Part shown: positions 1 to 5,642 of the stretch, in pieces
Layout: every line of letters starts with the position of its first letter
How positions within the stretch are numbered: the stretch's first letter is position 1
Program-made: the position numbers and the translations under genes
The notes under the pieces: generated by a model
The model's database searches: none
Told to the model about the DNA's origin: nothing
The model's input: only the letters and a program-made list of their open reading frames with translations
Assembly: GCA_964658455.1 (NCBI GenBank)
Contig: CAZZZA010000152.1
Span: forward strand, 1-6,600
DNA: 6,600 bases
Reading direction: 5' to 3'
Source of the DNA: Lichenicola sp964658455
GTDB lineage: Bacteria; Pseudomonadota; Alphaproteobacteria; Acetobacterales; Acetobacteraceae

Positions 1-467
1 GACAGGCCGCCGAAATTGATGCCGTGATAGCCGCGCTCGCGGCCGATCAGCTTGACCCGCTGCGACTGGCCGCAGGCGCGGTGATAGGCCAGCGCGATCT
101 TGAGCGCGGTGTCGGCGCTCTCGCTGCCGGAATTGGTGAAGAAGATGCGGTCGAGGCCGGGCGGGGTGAGTTGCGCGATGCGCGAGGCGGCCTCGAACAT
201 CAGCGGATGACCCATCTGGAAGCTGGGCGCGAAATCGAGCGACGCGGCGGTGCGCGCGATCGCCTCGGCGATCTGGCGGCGTCCGTGCCCGGCATTGACG
301 CACCACAGGCCGGCGGTGCCGTCGAGGATCTGCCGTCCGTCCGGCGTCCAGTAGTGCATGCCCTCGGCACGGGCCAGCAGCCGCGGCGCCTGCTTGAAGG
401 CGCGGTTGGCGGTGAACGGCATCCAGAGCGACTCGAGATCGTTCGGACGGGCGACGGTCGTATCCAT
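1..467 (-). CDS. Omega-amino acid (beta-alanine):pyruvate aminotransferase, class III, partial (C-terminal part off window)
   Basis: A PLP-dependent class III aminotransferase predicted to move the amino group of an omega-amino acid such as beta-alanine to pyruvate, giving malonate semialdehyde and alanine in the cytosol. The 155 visible residues start with ATG at 467 and include LWMPFTANRAFKQAPRL (14-30), typical of the omega-APT subgroup, then DGRQILDGTAGLW (43-55), a TNSGSES loop (111-117) expected to hold the cofactor phosphate, ADTALKIA (118-125) and RGYHG (145-149), where the aromatic residue usually stacks on PLP. The catalytic lysine and C-terminal domain lie beyond base 1. The start is chosen because the family motif begins soon after; the ribosome site is weak (GAGA near 476-479). 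It is divergent from the nucleoside transporter across 178 bp. Exact substrate is uncertain: related enzymes use other omega-amines. Family assignment is firm. Confidence 0.9.
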   Translation of the reverse strand, partial: MDTTVARPNDLESLWMPFTANRAFKQAPRLLARAEGMHYWTPDGRQILDGTAGLWCVNAGHGRRQIAEAIARTAASLDFAPSFQMGHPLMFEAASRIAQLTPPGLDRIFFTNSGSESADTALKIALAYHRACGQSQRVKLIGRERGYHGINFGGL

Positions 468-576
468 GGGCTGTCTCGATGCGCCGCCGGGTTCGCGATG
501 CTCCTGGCCGGTCCCGGACGCTAGGCCACGGCTCGCGCGGCCGTCCAATGCTTTGTCCGCGCCGGCGCCGGCGACT

Positions 577-606
577 CCGGCCTTGCACCGGCCCGGTTTG
601 TGCCGG
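577..606 (+). repeat. Nested dyad symmetry overlapping the leader ribosome site
   Basis: Two nearly concentric inverted repeats lie just before the leader ORF. The inner pair is ACCGG (587-591) with CCGGT (593-597), one base apart. The outer pair is CCGGC (577-581) with GCCGG (602-606). The outer right arm overlaps the first two G of the Shine-Dalgarno string at 605-606. It could be an operator or an mRNA fold that limits ribosome access. Because CCGG repeats are common in DNA this GC-rich, chance is also likely. Confidence 0.25.
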
Positions 607-616
607 AGAAGCGGGC

Positions 617-649
617 ATGACCAGTTGTCGCGGCGGGCCTTGCGCATGA
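617..649 (+). CDS. Possible 10-residue leader peptide (uORF) coupled to the nucleoside transporter
   Basis: A short ORF, ATG at 617 to TGA at 647-649, would encode MTSCRGGPCA. Seen directly: a good Shine-Dalgarno string GGAGAA (605-610) lies 6 to 8 bases before this ATG. Its stop overlaps the likely transporter start as ATGA (646-649). The transporter ATG itself has no purine-rich site within 12 bases upstream. This arrangement is what translational coupling looks like: ribosomes would load at the leader and restart at the transporter. The two cysteines as C-x4-C could be chance. No homology is claimed. A random short ORF is a real alternative, so confidence is low. Confidence 0.35.
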   Translation: MTSCRGGPCA

Positions 650-1896
650 TCGAGGGGGTGCTGCGCGGCCTGCCGGGGATGCTGCTGCTGCTGGCGGTCG
701 GGATCGCCTGCTCCACCGACCGGCGCCGGATCGCGCCGCGCACGGTGCTGGCGGCGCTTGGCTGCCAGATCGCGCTGGGGGCGCTGATCCTGTTCGTGCC
801 GCCGGGCCGCTGGGCGCTCGGCATGGCCGCGGATGCGGTCAACGCGGTGCTGGGCTACGGCGCGCAGGGCAGCGCGTTCCTGTTCGGCGACCTGGTCGGG
901 CCGCGCATGGCCAGCCTGTTCCCGCAGAGCGGCGGCTTCGTGTTCGCGCTCAGGGTGCTGCCGCAGATCATCTACATCTCGGCGCTGATCGCGCTGCTGT
1001 ATCATCTGCGGGTGATGCAGTTCCTGGCCCGCGTGCTGGGCGGCGCGGTCAGGCGGGCGCTCGGCACCACCAGGATCGAAAGCTTCTCGGCGGTGACGAC
1101 CATCTTCCTCGGCCAGAGCGAGATGCCGGTCGCGCTCAAGCCCTATGTCGCGGCACTCACGACCGCGGAACTGTTCACCGTGATGTCGAGCGGCACCGCC
1201 TCGGTCGCGGGGTCGGTGCTGGCCGGCTATGCCGGGCTCGGCGTGCCGATGCCTTACCTGCTGGCGGCCTCGGTGATGGCGATCCCGGGCGGGCTGCTGT
1301 TCGCCAAGCTGCTGATGCCGGACACCGAGCCCAGCCGCATCGCCAGCCTCGACGTGTCGTTCGACGAGAAGCGGGCCGCCAACCTGTTCGAGGCGATCTC
1401 GGTCGGCACCGGCAACGGGGTGCGGGTGGCGGTCGCGGTCGGCGCGATGCTGATCGCCTTCATCGGCCTGATCGCCTGCCTGGACGGGCTGCTGGCGATG
1501 CTCGGCGCCTGGTTCGGCGCCGGCGGGCTGTCGCTGGAGGGGCTGCTGGGGCGGGTGTTCGCCCCGGTGGCGTGGTCGATCGGCGTGCCGTGGGGCGAGG
1601 CGTCGCGGATCGGCGGCATCATCGGCCAGAAGCTGGTGTTCAACGAGTTCGTCGCCTACGTGACGCTGTCGCCGCTGATCCACGCGTCGGCGATCTCGCA
1701 CCATGCGATCGCCATCGCCTCGTTCGCGCTCTGCGGGTTCGCCAATTTCTCCTCGATCGGCATCCTGCTCGCCGGCTACGGCGCGGTGGCCCCGGCGCGT
1801 CGCGCAGAGGTGGCCGAGATGGGCCTGCGCGCGGTGCTGGCCGGCACGCTGTCGAACCTGATGTCGGCGACCATCGCCGGGATGTTCATCGGCTAG
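646..1896 (+). CDS. Concentrative nucleoside transporter (CNT/NupC family)
   Basis: An inner-membrane symporter predicted to import nucleosides using an ion gradient. The 416-residue product matches the usual bacterial CNT length and closely follows the Vibrio cholerae CNT pattern as I recall it. Order: N-terminal helices (about 9-22, 32-51), FALRVLPQIIYISALIALLYHL (100-121 region), re-entrant loop with LGQSE (155-159), then SSGTASVAGSVLAGYAGLG (181-199), FAKLLMPDTE (219-228), IGVPWGEA (312-319), NEFVAYV (333-339), CGFANFSSIGILLAG (363-377) and GTLSNLMSATIAGMF (400-414). Q157, S158 and E159, E334, N367 and S370 correspond to nucleoside-contacting positions of the family. T152 stands where sodium-coupled members have asparagine. 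ATG 646 is chosen because it gives family length; an open frame continues upstream to 358 but lacks family sequence and runs antisense to the aminotransferase. The start overlaps a possible leader ORF stop. The 3' end overlaps the HAD gene by 11 bp. Substrate range (pyrimidine or broad) cannot be read with certainty. Confidence 0.93.
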   Translation: MIEGVLRGLPGMLLLLAVGIACSTDRRRIAPRTVLAALGCQIALGALILFVPPGRWALGMAADAVNAVLGYGAQGSAFLFGDLVGPRMASLFPQSGGFVFALRVLPQIIYISALIALLYHLRVMQFLARVLGGAVRRALGTTRIESFSAVTTIFLGQSEMPVALKPYVAALTTAELFTVMSSGTASVAGSVLAGYAGLGVPMPYLLAASVMAIPGGLLFAKLLMPDTEPSRIASLDVSFDEKRAANLFEAISVGTGNGVRVAVAVGAMLIAFIGLIACLDGLLAMLGAWFGAGGLSLEGLLGRVFAPVAWSIGVPWGEASRIGGIIGQKLVFNEFVAYVTLSPLIHASAISHHAIAIASFALCGFANFSSIGILLAGYGAVAPARRAEVAEMGLRAVLAGTLSNLMSATIAGMFIG

Positions 1897-2563
1897 CCTG
1901 GACGTATCGCGGCAGCAGCGCCGCCACCGCATGCAGATCCGGCATCACGTGCCAGACCTTGTCGTGCATCTCCGGGATCGGCGGCAGCAGGTCGGGGACC
2001 ATGATCACGCATATGCCGGCATTGTGCGCGGAGCGGACGCCGTTATGCGAATCCTCGAGCGCCAGACAGGCGGAAATTGGGACCTGCAGCCGTCGGGCGG
2101 CCAGCAGATAGGGCTCCGGGTCCGGCTTGCCGCGCTGCACCTCGTCGCGCGAGATCACGAGATCGAAACGATCCAGGATCCCGACGGCGCGCAGATGGTG
2201 CGTCGCGCGCGCCCGTGCCGACGAGGTGACCACCGCGCGCCGCAGCGCCAGCCGGTCGAGCGTGTCGAGCAGCGCCTCGGTGCCGGGGCGGGTGGCCAGC
2301 AGGCCGGAATCGACGAACCCGCCGAGCAGGGTCTCGTGCAGCGCGGTGAAGCGCTCGACCGGAAACGACTCGCCCTCGCGTGCCCTGACCATCGCCGCGC
2401 ACACATCCATCGGGCTGCCGATCATGGCGTGGCAGAAGGCCGGCGGCAGGCTGGCGCCGAGTGCCGCGCCGGCCTCGGCCAGCGCCCGCATCGACAGCCG
2501 CTCGCTGTCGAGCAGCAGCCCGTCCATGTCGCACAGCACGGCCTGGATGGTCGGTTCGCTCAT
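1886..2563 (-). CDS. HAD superfamily phosphatase, beta-phosphoglucomutase-like subfamily I
   Basis: A cytosolic, Mg-dependent haloacid dehalogenase-like hydrolase of 225 residues, the normal size for this group. All four catalytic motifs are present: CDMDGLLLDSE (11-21) with nucleophile D12 and acid/base D14; VVTSS (111-115) with the phosphate-binding T113/S114; the lysine K146 in RGKPDP (145-149 region); and LALEDSHNGV (167-176) with metal-binding E170/D171. Residues 22-90 form the alpha-helical cap that sets substrate. Start ATG at 2563 is supported by GGAGA (2569-2573 on the minus strand) five bases upstream; a longer frame to 2644 has no comparable site and would run into the divergent gene. 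It converges on the transporter, sharing 11 bp at the 3' ends. The substrate is not deducible; sugar phosphates or nucleoside-derived phosphates are both possible. Beta-phosphoglucomutase itself is less likely with no sugar genes nearby. Confidence 0.88.
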   Translation of the reverse strand: MSEPTIQAVLCDMDGLLLDSERLSMRALAEAGAALGASLPPAFCHAMIGSPMDVCAAMVRAREGESFPVERFTALHETLLGGFVDSGLLATRPGTEALLDTLDRLALRRAVVTSSARARATHHLRAVGILDRFDLVISRDEVQRGKPDPEPYLLAARRLQVPISACLALEDSHNGVRSAHNAGICVIMVPDLLPPIPEMHDKVWHVMPDLHAVAALLPRYVQASR

Positions 2564-2633
2564 CGGGGTCTCCTGAAATGAACCAATGCGTTGCTGGAAC
2601 GTCTGATTTCGAACGCCCTGTGAGGAACCGTCC
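2564..2633. promoter_or_regulatory. Divergent intergenic spacer between HAD phosphatase and GST genes
   Basis: This 70-bp gap must supply 5' signals for two divergent genes. It is visibly richer in A and T than the coding DNA around it, especially 2574-2613, as expected for a promoter region. It holds the minus-strand ribosome site GGAGA (2569-2573) and the plus-strand site GAGGAA (2622-2627). A TTCGAA palindrome sits at 2608-2613. I could not find a convincing -35/-10 pair in either direction. Confidence 0.4.
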
Positions 2634-3308
2634 GTGACCATCACCGTGCATCATCTGAACGAAAGCCGGTCGCAGCGGGTGCTGTTCCTGCTCGAGGAAC
2701 TCGGTGTGCCCTACGAGATCGCCTTCTACCAGCGCGACCCCAAAACCATGCTGGCGCCGCGGGCGCTGGCGGCGATCCATCCGCTCGGCAAGTCGCCGGT
2801 GGTGGTGGATGGCGGCAGCGTGCTGGCCGAGACCGGCCTGATCGTCGACACGCTGATCGATCGGCATGGCGCGGGCTCTACGCTCCGGCCCGAAGCCGGC
2901 GCCCCGGACCGGCTGCGCTACGATTATTTCCTGCATTACGCGGAAGGCACCCTGATGCCGCTGGTGCTGCTGTCGCTGGTGTTCGCCAGGATCCCCCGGC
3001 AGATGCCGTTCGTGTTGCGCCCTGTCGCCAGGCTGATCGGCGCCGGGGTGATGTCGTCCTTCGTCGGCCCGAACGTGAAGACCAACCTCGATTTCCTGGA
3101 AAGCGAGCTGGCGGCGCGGCCCTGGTTCGCCGGCGAGTCGCTGACCGGCGCCGACGTGATGATGAGCTTCCCGCTCCAGGCGCTGAACAGCCGCGTCGGC
3201 CTGGCCGGACGGCCGCGCCTGCAGGACTGGCTGCGTCGCCTCGAGGCGCGCCCGGCCTGGGGCAGGGCGATCGACAAGGGCGGCCCGCTCACCTTCGGCT
3301 TCGGCTGA
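2634..3308 (+). CDS. Glutathione S-transferase family protein
   Basis: A 224-residue protein with the two-domain layout of cytosolic glutathione transferases. The N-terminal thioredoxin-like domain (about 1-80) has HHLNESRSQRVLFLLEELGVPYE (6-28), where N9, S11 or S13 are the candidate thiol-activating residues, then HPLGKSPVVV (49-58) with the expected cis-proline P55, and LAETGLI (64-70), where the glutathione-holding pair is E66-T67 rather than the more common E-S. The all-helical C-terminal domain includes FAGESLTGADVMMSFPL (165-181) with the T-x-x-D helix cap T171/D174. Start is GTG at 2634, supported by GAGGAA (2622-2627) six bases upstream; no better ATG exists. Residues 107-144 are unusually hydrophobic for a soluble GST. 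Likely role is conjugation or reduction of small electrophiles with glutathione; the substrate is unknown. It is divergent from the HAD gene and ends 3 bp from the convergent lipoprotein gene. Confidence 0.88.
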   Translation: MTITVHHLNESRSQRVLFLLEELGVPYEIAFYQRDPKTMLAPRALAAIHPLGKSPVVVDGGSVLAETGLIVDTLIDRHGAGSTLRPEAGAPDRLRYDYFLHYAEGTLMPLVLLSLVFARIPRQMPFVLRPVARLIGAGVMSSFVGPNVKTNLDFLESELAARPWFAGESLTGADVMMSFPLQALNSRVGLAGRPRLQDWLRRLEARPAWGRAIDKGGPLTFGFG

Positions 3309-3311
3309 GCC

Positions 3312-3764
3312 TCAGGGACGGCCGTAGCCCCAGGCGGTGCGCGGCAGCGGCACCATCGCCACCCGCAGGCCGGCCGGGGAGAGGTCGGGACGGCGCGGGT
3401 CGATCGCCGGCAGCAGGTCGCCGTTGCCGAGCAGGATGTAGTCCGGCAGATGGCCGCCCGGGCTGTGGTCGAGGTGGAACACGGTGTAGGGCGCGCCGGC
3501 GCCGGTCCGCAGCACCCGACGCACCCAGCGGTCCGACCAGTCGATGTTGCGGACATCGTCGCTGGTGCCGAGTTGCGGGGTCTGCGAGACCAGGTGGTAG
3601 GTGCCGGATGGTGCGTCGGCGGTGCCGTCGAGGATCAGTTCGGTGACCCTGGTGTAGTAGCCCTCGATCGAGGGCTCGGCGCCGCGCCAGTCGCCGAGCA
3701 CCGGGCCGGTGGCCTGCACGCAGCCGCCCAGCATCAACCCGGCCGCCAGATAGAGATGTCGCAT
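3312..3764 (-). CDS. Small predicted lipoprotein of unknown function
   Basis: I do not recognise the family. The product of 150 residues starts with a short signal sequence (M-R-H, then hydrophobic 4-12) ending in a lipobox-like LGGC (12-15), so C15 would be lipidated after signal peptidase II cleavage and the protein would face the periplasm. Glycine at the second lipobox position is permitted but not ideal. The mature part has alternating patterns that suggest beta strands, for example RVTELILDGT (39-48), GTYHLVSQ (54-61), YTVFHLD (93-99) and DYILLGNGDLLPAID (108-122), then a proline-rich C terminus. ATG 3764 is chosen because GGAGGA (minus strand, 3774-3779) sits nine bases upstream and the signal sequence follows at once; a longer frame from 3803 would bury the signal. 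It lies 55 bp downstream of gpsA on the same strand, so it may be a separate unit or a read-through cistron. Confidence 0.72.
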   Translation of the reverse strand: MRHLYLAAGLMLGGCVQATGPVLGDWRGAEPSIEGYYTRVTELILDGTADAPSGTYHLVSQTPQLGTSDDVRNIDWSDRWVRRVLRTGAGAPYTVFHLDHSPGGHLPDYILLGNGDLLPAIDPRRPDLSPAGLRVAMVPLPRTAWGYGRP

Positions 3765-3796
3765 CGTCGGTGGTCCTCCAGCCATGGCGACAACGC

Positions 3797-3820
3797 GCGC
3801 CACGCCGTTTGGTGCGGCGC
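3797..3820 (-). terminator. Hairpin at the gpsA 3' end, possible weak terminator
   Basis: An inverted repeat pairs GCGCC (3797-3801) with GGCGC (3816-3820) and CGCC (3803-3806) with GGTG (3811-3814), with one A-C mismatch (3802/3815), one G-T pair and a GTTT loop. It begins within the gpsA stop codon and falls before the lipoprotein gene. On the minus strand no T-run follows it, so it is not a classic intrinsic terminator; it may be a weak terminator or an mRNA-stabilising stem. Confidence 0.4.
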
Positions 3821-4782
3821 TATTCCACCGCCAGCGGCCGGTTCAGCAGGCCGTGTTTCGCTTCCTCGAGCCCGATCCGGCCGGTGAGCAGGGCGGCGAC
3901 GGTGGCGATGATCGGCACGTCGATGGCGCGGGACGCGGCGCGGGCGGCGAGCGCCGGTGCGGTCTCGACCCCCTCGGCCACGGTCGAGCGGTCGGCCAGG
4001 ATCGCCGCCAGGCTGCGCCCCTGCGCCAGCTCCAGGCCCAGGCTGAAATTGCGCGACGCGCGGCCGGTGCAGGTGAGGACGAGGTCGCCGACCCCGGACA
4101 GGCCGCTGGCGGTCTCCGCGGCGCCGCCGAGCGCTGCGATCAGCCGTCCCAGCTCGGCGATGCCGCGCGTCACCAGGGCGGCGCGCGCATTCTCGCCGAA
4201 GCCGGCGCCGATCGCCGCGCCGGCGGCGATCGCGATCACGTTCTTGGCGGCGCCCCCCACCTCGACCCCGACCGGATCGGCGCCGGCATAGACCCGGAAC
4301 GCGCCGCCCGACAGCAGGCCGGCCAGCTGCCTGGCCAGGCCGAGATCGGCGCAGGCCAGCACCGCGGCGGCCGGCAGCCCGGCGGCGATCTCGGCCGCGA
4401 AGTTCGGACCGGACAGCACGCCGCGCGGCCGTTGCGGATGCAGCGCGCCCAGGATCTCGCCGGGAAGCGCCAGGCTGTCGCGTTCGACGCCCTTGCAGCA
4501 GGCGATCAGCGGCGCCGAGCCACGCAGCCGGCCGGCGATGGCGCGCAGATGCTGCATCGGCACCGCCAGCAGCACCAGCTCGGCCTGTTCCGGCAGGGTC
4601 GCGGTAAGCGTCACCGATTGCGGCAAGGCGAAGCCGGGCAGGCGCGGCAGGCAGCGCGAGGCGTCCAGCGAGCCTGGATCGCGGGCCCAGAGCGTGACCG
4701 CGGCGCCCTGGCGCGCGGCCTGCAGCGCCAGGGCGATGCCCCAGGCGCCAGCGCCGATCACGGCGACGCGCGTCTCGCTCAC
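3820..4782 (-). CDS. gpsA: NAD(P)-dependent glycerol-3-phosphate dehydrogenase
   Basis: The enzyme reduces dihydroxyacetone phosphate to sn-glycerol 3-phosphate, the backbone precursor of phospholipids, in the cytosol. The 320-residue product shows the nucleotide-binding GAGAWGIALA (10-19), the substrate-side CCKGVE (95-100), SGPNFAAEIAAGLP (124-137), the catalytic lysine K180 in GGAAKNVIAIAAG (176-188), and SGVGDLVLTCTG with SRNFSLG (229-249), where R244 and N245 contact the substrate and cofactor in the family. It is somewhat shorter than the E. coli enzyme, partly through a compact stretch near 36-50. The start is GTG at 4782; no upstream ATG keeps family sequence, and residues before it read into rlmJ in another frame. 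That GTG overlaps the rlmJ stop as GTGA, suggesting translational coupling. A purine-rich AGGGG lies upstream. In many alphaproteobacteria gpsA follows tsaD, which fits this context. Confidence 0.96.
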   Translation of the reverse strand: MSETRVAVIGAGAWGIALALQAARQGAAVTLWARDPGSLDASRCLPRLPGFALPQSVTLTATLPEQAELVLLAVPMQHLRAIAGRLRGSAPLIACCKGVERDSLALPGEILGALHPQRPRGVLSGPNFAAEIAAGLPAAAVLACADLGLARQLAGLLSGGAFRVYAGADPVGVEVGGAAKNVIAIAAGAAIGAGFGENARAALVTRGIAELGRLIAALGGAAETASGLSGVGDLVLTCTGRASRNFSLGLELAQGRSLAAILADRSTVAEGVETAPALAARAASRAIDVPIIATVAALLTGRIGLEEAKHGLLNRPLAVE

Positions 4783-5642
4783 GGCCGGCCCCTGGCGGCC
4801 GTGTCCGCCAGGGTCTCCGGGGTCAGGCGCCGCACCGTGCTGGTGGCCTCGCCGATCCCGAGCGTCGAATCGATCGCCGACAGGATCGCGGTCGCCGCCT
4901 CGGTGAAACCAAAGGGCGGCGAGGCGACCAGCAGGCCGCAGCCATTGAGCCGGTCCGGGTCCAGCGGCGGGCGCAGCAGCAGTTCGGCGGCGACGAGATC
5001 GGCATGGCCGGTATCGGCCAGCCGGTCGAGGAAACCGCGCGACGGCGCGCGATGCTTGATCGGATACCACAGCGCCACGATCCCGGTGGCGAAGCGCCGC
5101 CGCGCCGTCGCCAGCGCGGCCTCCAGCCGGGCGAACTCGCCTTCCTGCTCGAACGGCGGATCGATCAGCGTCAGGCCCCGCCTGATGCCGCCGGCCGGCG
5201 GCAGCAGGGCGGGAATGGCGCCGTAGCCGTCGCGGTGATGCACCGCGATCCGCTGGTCCTGGCCGATGCGGCGCCTGAGTTCGGCATGGTCCTGCGGATG
5301 CAGCTCGCAGGCGAACAGGCGATCCTGCGGCCGCAGCATCGCCGCCAGCAGGCAGGGCGATCCGGGATAGGCGGCGGGCGCGCCTGCGGCCCGGACCAGC
5401 CCGAGATAGTCGTCGAGCACCGGTGCGGCGGGCTGTTCGAGCAGCCGGCCGATGCCGGCGCGCCATTCCCCGGTCCGTTGCGCCGCCGGGGCGCCGAGAT
5501 CGTAGCGCCCGGTGCCGGCATGGGTGTCGAGGAACGCGGCGGGCGTCGCCTTGCGCTGCAGCGCCCGCACCAGCCAGACCAGCAGCGCGTGCTTCATGCA
5601 GTCGGCGAAATTGCCGGCATGGTAGGCGTGCCGGTAGTTCAC
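4779..5642 (-). CDS. rlmJ: 23S rRNA (adenine(2030)-N6)-methyltransferase RlmJ
   Basis: An S-adenosylmethionine-dependent enzyme that methylates N6 of A2030 in 23S rRNA before ribosome assembly. The 287-residue product is close to the E. coli length (about 280). It begins with the family signature NYRHAYHAGNFADCMKH (2-18), including K17 and Y3/H5, which match conserved E. coli residues. A SAM-binding segment FLDTHAGTGRYDLG (37-50) follows, then RTGEW (56-60), YPGSP (92-96), ACELHPQD (111-118) and the catalytic motif DPPFE (161-165; E. coli has DPPYE). FATGIVALWYPIK (184-196) and the late GCGLLVASPP (234-243) are also typical. The start is GTG at 5642, fixed because the signature begins at residue 2. 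It overlaps the tsaD stop as GTGA, and its own stop overlaps the gpsA start the same way, so the three genes are very probably one operon. Confidence 0.95.
   Translation of the reverse strand: MNYRHAYHAGNFADCMKHALLVWLVRALQRKATPAAFLDTHAGTGRYDLGAPAAQRTGEWRAGIGRLLEQPAAPVLDDYLGLVRAAGAPAAYPGSPCLLAAMLRPQDRLFACELHPQDHAELRRRIGQDQRIAVHHRDGYGAIPALLPPAGGIRRGLTLIDPPFEQEGEFARLEAALATARRRFATGIVALWYPIKHRAPSRGFLDRLADTGHADLVAAELLLRPPLDPDRLNGCGLLVASPPFGFTEAATAILSAIDSTLGIGEATSTVRRLTPETLADTAARGRP

Noticed and set aside
515..551. A possible minus-strand promoter for the aminotransferase (TTGGAC followed after about 17 bases by CTAGCG)
   Set aside because: The -35-like box is fair but the -10-like box is poor, so it does not stand above background.
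561..572. Perfect palindrome GCCGGCGCCGGC in the divergent spacer
   Set aside because: It is a simple GC repeat of a kind expected by chance at this base composition; no second copy or regulator points to an operator.
358..645. A 96-codon N-terminal extension of the transporter
   Set aside because: It runs antisense into the aminotransferase, has no family sequence, and ATG 646 gives the usual CNT length.
2564..2644. A 27-residue extension of the HAD protein
   Set aside because: The ribosome site GGAGA is placed for the ATG at 2563, and the extension would overlap the start of the divergent GST gene.
2043..2936. A 297-codon minus-strand open frame
   Set aside because: It spans the HAD gene in another frame and the 5' part of the GST in antisense; no motif is seen and both overlapped genes are well supported.
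3765..3803. A longer lipoprotein start at 3803 (or the in-frame ATG at 3783-3785)
   Set aside because: Both would place the signal sequence internally, and the GGAGGA string fits the ATG at 3764.
3784..5226. A 480-codon plus-strand open frame
   Set aside because: It is antisense to gpsA and rlmJ, both with clear family motifs; the product is biased to A, R, G and Q as expected for a shadow frame in high-GC DNA.
4783..5466. A 5' extension of gpsA by over 200 codons in the same frame
   Set aside because: The extra sequence is arginine/alanine-rich shadow translation of rlmJ; the dinucleotide-binding motif of GpsA begins right after the GTG at 4782.
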